The notes under the pieces are model-generated. The model worked only from the letters and a program-made list of their open reading frames with translations, did not search any database and was not told where the DNA came from. Positions 57,560 to 64,000 of a DNA stretch of 64,000 bases are shown one piece after another. Location: contig NC_066580.1 in assembly GCF_024323335.1 (NCBI RefSeq), positions 137,965,648 to 138,029,647 on the forward strand, written 5' to 3'. This stretch comes from Lathyrus oleraceus (lineage: Eukaryota > Streptophyta > Magnoliopsida > Fabales > Fabaceae). The position numbers and the translations under genes were made by a program. Positions within the stretch are counted from its first letter, which is position 1. Each line of letters begins with the position of its first letter.

Positions 57560-60500
57560 GACAAATATACGATACATTTTCATGTTATCATTTAAGTCCA
57601 TTTCATTACAAGTTATGTTCATCCAAATTCAAAATCAAGAAACATATTCATAAATTTAATCCATTAATTTTTCATTCAAATGGTCAACTTTATTCATTAT
57701 CACACATAAAATGTTTATTACATACCAAAAATTTTAAAAAAAAAACACATGTTGGCCAATTGTTGACCAAAGTCAACAATTGACTTTTTGGTAAACTTTG
57801 ACCAAATTAACCTGGATCTTTTTTCATACCAAATCACTAAAGGACTAGTCCTAGTCCTAATTTCATCCACCATCCCCATTTTTGATATTGAAATGGCTAT
57901 TTGAACTTGGTCTCCCAATTTGTCTTCATGCATTGCCATGCCTTGAACTTGTTTTTGCCTTGCATGATGACTTGTGAATCTTGCCTTCCAAGCCTCACAA
58001 TCCTGCATTCATTCCAGCCAGCCATTCAACATGAAAGATATGAACATTTTATAACATAAAATGCAATTCCAACAAACCATTTCCAATCCACTAAGTCATG
58101 ATCAAGTGGCCACAAAAGAAACCTCATGTTGTAGCTTTTTCTTTATAGCCAAGACCTATGTTACAGCAATGCATAACGAGTAATAATCCTGCAGTAGAAC
58201 AGTCACAATACACATGTTGCAAACACAGGCCATGATAGTCCAAGTCAGGACTGCATGAGAAAAGACCAAAGTCATCAAATCAAGAAGTAAAAAATAATGC
58301 ACATGAACCTAGCTGCAATGCAAGCATGAACCAGAATGGAACCATGTTGAAATGCCATCATGTATACAGGTCAGAAAGCAACACATGAGGTCATACCTAC
58401 AGAACATGAAGTAAGACATTCCATGAACCCAGCCAAGCCAGTAAATTTACAAAAATAACCAAGTCAGGACCATTCCAATGCACAAAGCCATAAGCTGCAA
58501 CATGAAGCAATGGTATCTGCAACATGAGACAATGGTATCATACATTCATAATTTCATAACTTCCCTAACAAGTCAGTCATCAGGATGTTAAGCCATACAC
58601 ACATGCGGCATCACACCATGACCTTGCATCAACACACCATAACTTGGACCTACAACTTGCCTTGCACCAGATCGCCATGTCAACATACATCAAGCCATGA
58701 CTTACAACAACCTGATCATAATCACCTACGTCTCACCATCATCCTGCTACACAAGGCCAAGCAGACCTGCACAAGACCTTGCAACAAACTAAACATCATT
58801 GTCATGCCAAACCAACTACAACCATGCAATAACTCCATCCGTTGTAACCAACCTGCATTGCATAATAGATTGAACATAAGAAGTCAACAAATGGGCACAA
58901 GCAAGCCATGACAGAAGTTAAAGATAAATCCACTCACACCAGCAAAACTACAGGCAGTAGGACATCATGATTCATACCTAGCCAACTATCAAACTGCATC
59001 AATTTATTCATCATCATTTCCAACTAATTTTTGAACAGACCAAAACTAAAGTTTGAATTTTACACTTTATTTTCCAATTTCCAAATTAACGCTGCATTAA
59101 TTCTCAATTGACATTTAATTTCATTGTTAACTAAAACAATCAACATTTCATTCTAGATTCATTTAACAATTCATTTAGCAGTTATAATTTTCCAACTAAC
59201 TTTCATTTAACTACATTTGAACAACTCATTTAAACCTTCAATTAACTAACTCACTAACCAAATTTAGGTGCATAACCAACTCTAACTAACTTCTGCATTT
59301 GAGGTGAATTTGAACCTAATTTCAGGTGCATTTGATAACCGAATTTGAGTTCTATAAATCAAATCATTTCTCACTGAACTGAATTCATTCAATTACAATA
59401 TCAGAAACAAATTTGAACTCACACAAAGAAAACACTCTCTTCTCAATCTCTCTACGACTCATTCACTCATCATCGATTCACTCAGCTCATTCATCACATC
59501 CAGTTATGATTTCCAGAATCTCTCGAGAGTCACTCTCTGTGTTTAAACACACTCTCTCTCACCATGATTCAAAGAATTTGCAGAAGTGGAAGAATTAGAA
59601 GAGGTAGAAGAAGCAAAATCATAAGGAGATTCGAGATTTGCAAAGGATTTCTTACCTGATTCCGGCATTTTTCCTATGAGTATCTTTATCATCTTCATTG
59701 TTTCATTGTGTAGAGGTTACCAAAATATAGAGTGAGGTCAGGAGACTCAAAGCCCTAACCTCTAGGGATTTGATTCTGAGAGAGTGGGATTTAATTTAAG
59801 ATTAAGAGGTTAGGGTTCTTGAGGTCGTTGTTTCGGTTAATAAGATAGAGCAAAAATCTGGATAAATTGGAAGGATATTTGTGAGGAGGAGATTGAAATG
59901 GTTTCAATGGTGTATTCGATTGGCATTTCTGGTGGCCACCGTCGCCGGAGGCGATTTCCGGCGTGGTGGTCCACGATGGTGGTGAGCTGAGATGTGGGAG
60001 AGTTGACATGAGGCTTTTGGCGCATGTTTCCATTTTTAAATTCCTTTCAATTCCACCACGTGCCATTTGACTCACCTGCTGAGTCATTTCCACATGTGTT
60101 CATTCAAGGGATTGAGTTCTGATTGGGCTTGATTGTATTGAGCTTAGCCATGAGTTTATGTTATCACCTCATGTTTGGTGCTACACCCTCCAACGACCAA
60201 AGCGTTGTTGCAACGGGCCTGCATCACAAGACCCATGCGCCCATTATTCTACACACCCTTGGCTTCAGGGCTTATACCCCCTGGCCAGACCCTTTTTCTT
60301 TTTGTTATTGTTTTTTTTTTATCATTTTCATTATTTGTTTTTTTGCTCTGATTAACCATTACTTTTACATTGATCAATTCCCATTAATTAGGTTAATTAG
60401 GGATTGTATTAGGAATTAGTATTTTTGGAATTTAATTAGAGTTAGAATATTAAGTTTTAATTAGGAATAATTATTTTAATTATAAATAATTAAAATAATT

Positions 60501-61230
60501 AATTTTAGTTAGAGTTTAATTCTAGTTTTAATTCCATAGTTTTTTCCCATGTAATTTGACCATTTTTAACCCTAGGGTTTTAAGTTTAGATTTCATGCTC
60601 CGTTAGGATTAGGGGTGATTTAGAATAATTGATCATTTTAATGGTTTTTCATGTGATATTTTGATAATTGAGTAATTTGATCTTGATTAGGATTTGTACA
60701 AAGTATTTTCCTTTAGATTAGGTTGTACATGATTAATCATTAATTCAATCCCCTTGATTTAAGTTGATCAAAAGAAATTTTAATTAACTAAATACTTTGA
60801 TTGCGTACAATCCCCAAGTCTATTCAAGTGATCAAAAGTCCCTTGATCACTTGATAAAACTATTTATGTAATGTTGTGGATCTCAAGGCCTCAAGTTCCG
60901 ACTTTTATGCAAGGCATCCTAGACAAATCGAGCAGTGGATTATGCAAGGCACAACAAAGGTTAACACTTATCAATTGTGATTCAAGTTGTATGCCATGAG
61001 CCTTAAGCAATGCATAATTATGAGATGGAGTTTCTCATACCCTTCTTTAGAGTGACTTTGCGTACGGGGATTAGGCCCTAGCTATTCAAAGCATTCGTCT
61101 TCATTTATAGACTTTAATATAACACGAATCAAATAATTGTCAAGTCTTCTTATCCAAGGTAGCATCATCCTAAGGAGCAACAATGAGGTTTCTTCTTCAA
61201 CGCTTGTCAGTCATGATAAATATCATATGC

Positions 61231-61696
61231 TGTAACACCTCAGACTGCTTTCAGGATTACCGACTGACCCCACAAACCAACACGGGTCTTTTCAACATGT
61301 TTTGTCCTCACTCATATGCTTCCCGAGAAACTTCCCAGAAGATCACCCATCCAAATACTACTCCAAGTCAAACACGCTTAACTATGGAGCTCTTATCTGT
61401 TAGGCTACCGAAAAGAAGATGCAAGATCACCCATCCAAATACTACTCCAAGTCAAGCACGCTTAACTATGGAGTTCTTATCTGTTGGGCTACCGAAAAGA
61501 AGATGCATCTTCTTTTCGGTAGCCCAACAGATAAGAACTCCATAGTTAAGCATGCTTGACTTGGAGTAGTATTTGGATGGGTGATCTTCTGGGAAGTTTC
61601 TCGGGAAGCATATGAGTGAGGACAAAACATGTTGAAAAGACCCGTGTTGGTTTGTGGGGTCAGTCGGTAATCCTGAAAGCAGTCTGGGGTGTTACA
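61231..61696. repeat. Inverted Cassandra LTR palindrome with an 84-bp duplication
   Basis: The sequence is symmetric about AGATG|CATCT at 61,505/61,506. The left arm 61,423-61,505 mirrors 61,506-61,588 with one visible mismatch. Further out, 61,231-61,340 mirrors 61,589-61,696 with one mismatch near the end. Between these, 61,341-61,424 is an extra 84-bp copy of the neighbouring segment (GATCACCCATCC at 61,341 and again at 61,425). The first about 53 bp of the normal LTR are missing from the plus-strand copy. Confidence 0.9.
61510..61612 (+). other. 5S rRNA-derived sequence in the first Cassandra LTR
   Basis: AAGAACTCCATAGTTAAGC, TTGGAGTAGTATTTGGATGG and GTGATCTTCTGGGAAGT match the A box, intermediate and C box parts of plant 5S rRNA genes (Pol III internal promoter) with several changes. 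It is not a functional 5S gene by itself. Confidence 0.85.
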
Positions 61697-61989
61697 AATG
61701 GTATCAGAGTCAAACCTCTCCCAGTACGATGTGGTTCGGGAATGAACCAAGTGGAAGCTGGTGGGAATGTAACGCCAGAGAGGATAAAGAGTGGTCACAT
61801 GTTACATCCGAAGGCGAGGGAGTGGTTGTCGGTGCACGAGGCATGACAATGAGACACTCCTAGTAGCTTATGGGGAAAAACCCGAATTCACATCAGAATG
61901 AGAGGGATCCAGAGGTTGTGCAGGTATGAGACTGCATTGTTGAAGGAAGAATTATAAGGATTAATTAGTACTACCTATACCAACAAGAT

Positions 61990-62097
61990 GCATTTTCTTT
62001 TTGGTAGCCCAACAAATAAGAACTCCATAGTTAAGCGTGTTTGACTTGGAGTAGTATTTGGATGGGTGACCTTCTGGGAAGTTTCTCAAGAAGCGTA
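61990..62097 (+). other. 5S rRNA-derived sequence in the 3' Cassandra LTR
   Basis: Contains AACTCCATAGTTAAGCGTGT and GGATGGGTGACCTTCTGGGA, close to the 5S rRNA internal control region. The C-box-like GGATGGGTGACC is intact here, whereas the first LTR has GTGATC. Confidence 0.88.
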
Positions 62098-64000
62098 TGA
62101 GTGAGGACAAAACATGCTGAAAAGACCTGTGTTGGTTTGTGGGGTCAGTCGGTAATCCTAAAAGCAGTATGGGGTGTTACACATGCCATGAGCCTTAAGC
62201 AATGAAGAATGATGAGATGGAGTTTCTCCTACCCTTGTCTATAGTGATTTTGTGTATGGGGCATATGTCCTAGCTACTTAAAGCATTCACCTTCATTCAT
62301 AAACTTTAGTGTGATTCATATCCAATGACTTCCAAGTCTTCTTCATCTTCTATTATCATATATCATTTCTCTCGCCTCAGTCTCTTTTGTTTCAGTCGTA
62401 ATAGGCTAAACTACGAAAGCTCTGACTTTCTCATTGCACAGTGAGAATACGTAGGCACGAGGATTCAGATTCTCCGCGAGCTACCTTAATTATTTCTATC
62501 CTATTTTTTATTCTTCATAAATCAATACCATCTTTTTGGAACCAAATGCCTTATCCCTTTGGATTCCATGTATACTTTTGGGCTAATAATCAATGTCTTC
62601 CTTTGAACAAAGAGATGTTTGCCTTGAAACCAAACACTAAATTCTCTTTGTTTTCTGGTTATGACAATACATTAGGTATGCCTATGTCCCTCAATATCTT
62701 AGTTTGTACCTCATTTACTATTTGGTTCAGAGTTTATTCCTTCATGAATCCAATATACCATTATTTGGTTTCAAATTGTTTGTTCCCTATAGTGAAATAT
62801 TGTTCCTTGTACCAATCATCATTCTCCTTTGGGTATTATACCTACCCTTTTAGGACAATTGTCCCCTTTTGAACCAAAAGATGTTTGCTATGGAACCAAA
62901 CACCTAATTCCTTGTTTTTTTTGTTATGACAATACAATGAGGATGCCTATATTCCTCCACCTCTTAGTCAATACCTCTTTACTCTTTGGCTCACAAGTCA
63001 TTTGCCTTTATGGTGTCCCATGTTACCATTTTGTTGGTACAAGTTATACTTTTCTTCACTTATCTCTCTCTTTGTTTTGTGGTTCCGAGAACTACAGATG
63101 CTTTGACTTTCTCATTGTACAATGAGAATACGTAGGCACGAGGATGCGAATCCTTGACGAGCACATTCCTACTTATTCCTCCTTCTTTTGCCTTGGGGTA
63201 CCATCCATATCTTTCATGATTCATCACCTATCTTCAATCACAAACCATTCATATCAGTGACATACTGCCTTTCTTTGAAACCAAACACCATTTTCCCTTG
63301 GAATTCCATATATACCCTTTTAGGACACTTGTCCACTTTTGTGCCAAGAGATGTTTGCTATAGAACCAAACACTTAATACCTTGCTTTCGGTCATGATAA
63401 TATAATGGGGATGCCTATGTTCCTCCACGTCTTAGTCTATACCACCTTTACTTTGTGGTTCAAATACCATTTCTCTTATGAATTCCAATACACCCTTACC
63501 TTTGGTTCCAAATTATACCCTTCAGTCACTTTTACTAAATCCTTCAATTCCTTGACCTTGGTTACTTTTCTCTATCACTCTATTCACCTCCATGGACCAT
63601 TAATCATTACCTCCATTCAAAATCTACTACTTTCATTCACTTCATGTGATATACTATTATCTTTAAGCCAAATACAATATTTCTTTAAGCTCCATCTTAT
63701 GTCTGATTGTGAACCAAAAGATGTTTGCTATGGAACCAAACACTTAATTCTCAGTTGTACCATATAGTGACGAATGCTTCAGGCTACCCGCATATCGGTT
63801 AATGCCAGTTTTACTCTTGGGTTCAGATTTCACCCTTTTTGGAGTCAAACAATATTATCCTTTGGTTTGGACCATACCTTTATCACAACTTCTTTCACCT
63901 CCCACCACTAGTTCCATGAACTACAAAACTATGAATTCCTTATTGCACTATAATGATACGTTGACATGAGGACTTTAATCCTCACTGAACACTTTATCTA

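Larger units (their letters stand above)
61231..62181 (+). mobile_element. Cassandra TRIM retrotransposon with a palindromic first LTR
   Basis: A 951-bp insertion in the Ogre-like LTR, flanked by TATGC (61,226-61,230) and CATGC (62,182-62,186), four of five bases matching. The 3' LTR is about 61,936-62,181 (about 246 bp) and ends GGGGTGTTACA. The left side has a plus-strand partial LTR (61,506-61,696), then primer-binding site TGGTATCAGAG (61,699) and a short noncoding interior. Both LTRs carry 5S rRNA-derived sequence, the hallmark of Cassandra, a short nonautonomous element family of vascular plants. To the left of the partial LTR is its inverted copy (61,231-61,505), so the outer ends of the whole insertion are both LTR 3' ends. 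Confidence 0.88.
57560..64000 (+). repeat. Ogre-like LTR, plus orientation, interrupted by Cassandra and running off the window
   Basis: Matches in order and orientation the reverse complement of the solo LTR at 28,767-34,268. Shared landmarks: a TGGTCAA..ATTCATT..ATTA.ATAC block (57,690 versus 33,790), a C/G-rich CCGGAG..CCGG..GGTGGT patch (59,950 versus 32,130), GAGCCTTAAGCAAT (61,000 and 62,190), and CTCATTG(C/T)ACA(G/A)TGAGAATACGTAGGCACGAGGA near 62,430 and 63,110 with a weaker copy near 63,945. A GAACCAAA-type block (GATGTTTGCTATGGAACCAA) recurs near 62,880, 63,350 and 63,720. A TATA box CTATAAATC is at 59,351. The left end is unclear, because no TGTTGTACCCC head is found; it may be truncated. 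Confidence 0.72.

Noticed and set aside
59791..60093. Minus-strand frame of 100 codons that looks like a small protein
   Set aside because: It lies in an Ogre-like LTR and shows no known domain; at most it is part of an antisense transcript.
61466..61863. Possible functional 5S rRNA gene
   Set aside because: The 5S-like part is incomplete, carries many substitutions and sits in LTRs with a primer-binding site, as in Cassandra; it is retroelement sequence.
62441..63767. Series of plus-strand frames with hydrophobic segments suggesting membrane proteins
   Set aside because: They coincide with Ogre-like LTR subrepeats; hydrophobicity follows from T-rich sequence and the frames share repeated blocks.

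Overview
This window is plant nuclear DNA made mostly of nested LTR retrotransposons, with one clearly intact host gene. The mix of elements suggests a legume, probably tribe Fabeae (pea, vetch or Lathyrus type): several Ogre/Tat-like long LTRs with the TGGCGACTCTG primer-binding site, two Sirevirus-type copia elements with envelope-like ORFs, a chromovirus-type gypsy element and a Cassandra element carrying 5S rRNA sequence. The species assignment is inference. No bacterial-style genes, CRISPR arrays or tRNA genes were seen.

Layout. 1-7,891: minus-strand Ogre-like element (LTR 4,664-7,891, PBS 4,644-4,661, decayed extra ORF of the DUF7745 type at 1,785-3,990), with a second DUF7745-type fragment at 1-1,417 and an LTR head of opposite orientation between them. 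8,657-9,206: minisatellite of 50-bp units. 9,478-11,052 and 38,061-38,110: one decayed minus-strand gag-like gene split by a 27-kb insertion. 11,053-38,060: chromovirus-like Ty3/gypsy element (TSD ATTAG). Nested inside it are a Sirevirus-type Ty1/copia element (14,391-26,616, TSD GGAAC), which itself holds a 2.0-kb solo LTR (21,818-23,861, TSD GTGGA), and a 5.5-kb Ogre-like solo LTR (28,767-34,268, TSD GTGTC).

39.4-43.6 kb is the gene island: an intact single-exon coding sequence for a PWWP-domain protein (40,308-42,896) with a probable 5'UTR intron, a Stowaway-type MITE upstream and a Harbinger/Tourist-type MITE downstream. 44.1-45.5 kb holds an inverted repeat and a 53-unit AT microsatellite. 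45,960-55,922 is a minus-strand copia element interrupted by a second, internally deleted Sirevirus-type element (47,513-54,863, TSD GCCAT). 55.9-57.5 kb has an unidentified LTR-like head and noncoding repeat sequence. From about 57.5 kb to the window end is a plus-strand Ogre-like LTR, interrupted by a Cassandra element (61,231-62,181) whose first LTR has become a near-perfect palindrome.

The target-site duplications give a relative order of events: decayed gag-like gene first, then the chromovirus, then the Sirevirus and the Ogre-like LTR inside it, then the solo LTR inside the Sirevirus. The retroelement proteins are all broken. The PWWP protein is the only gene here likely to act for the host, probably as a chromatin reader. 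The most unusual items are the palindromic Cassandra LTR, ten TACGCGTA palindromes spaced close to multiples of the DNA helical turn in one LTR, and promoter-like signals facing each other inside three Ogre-like LTRs.
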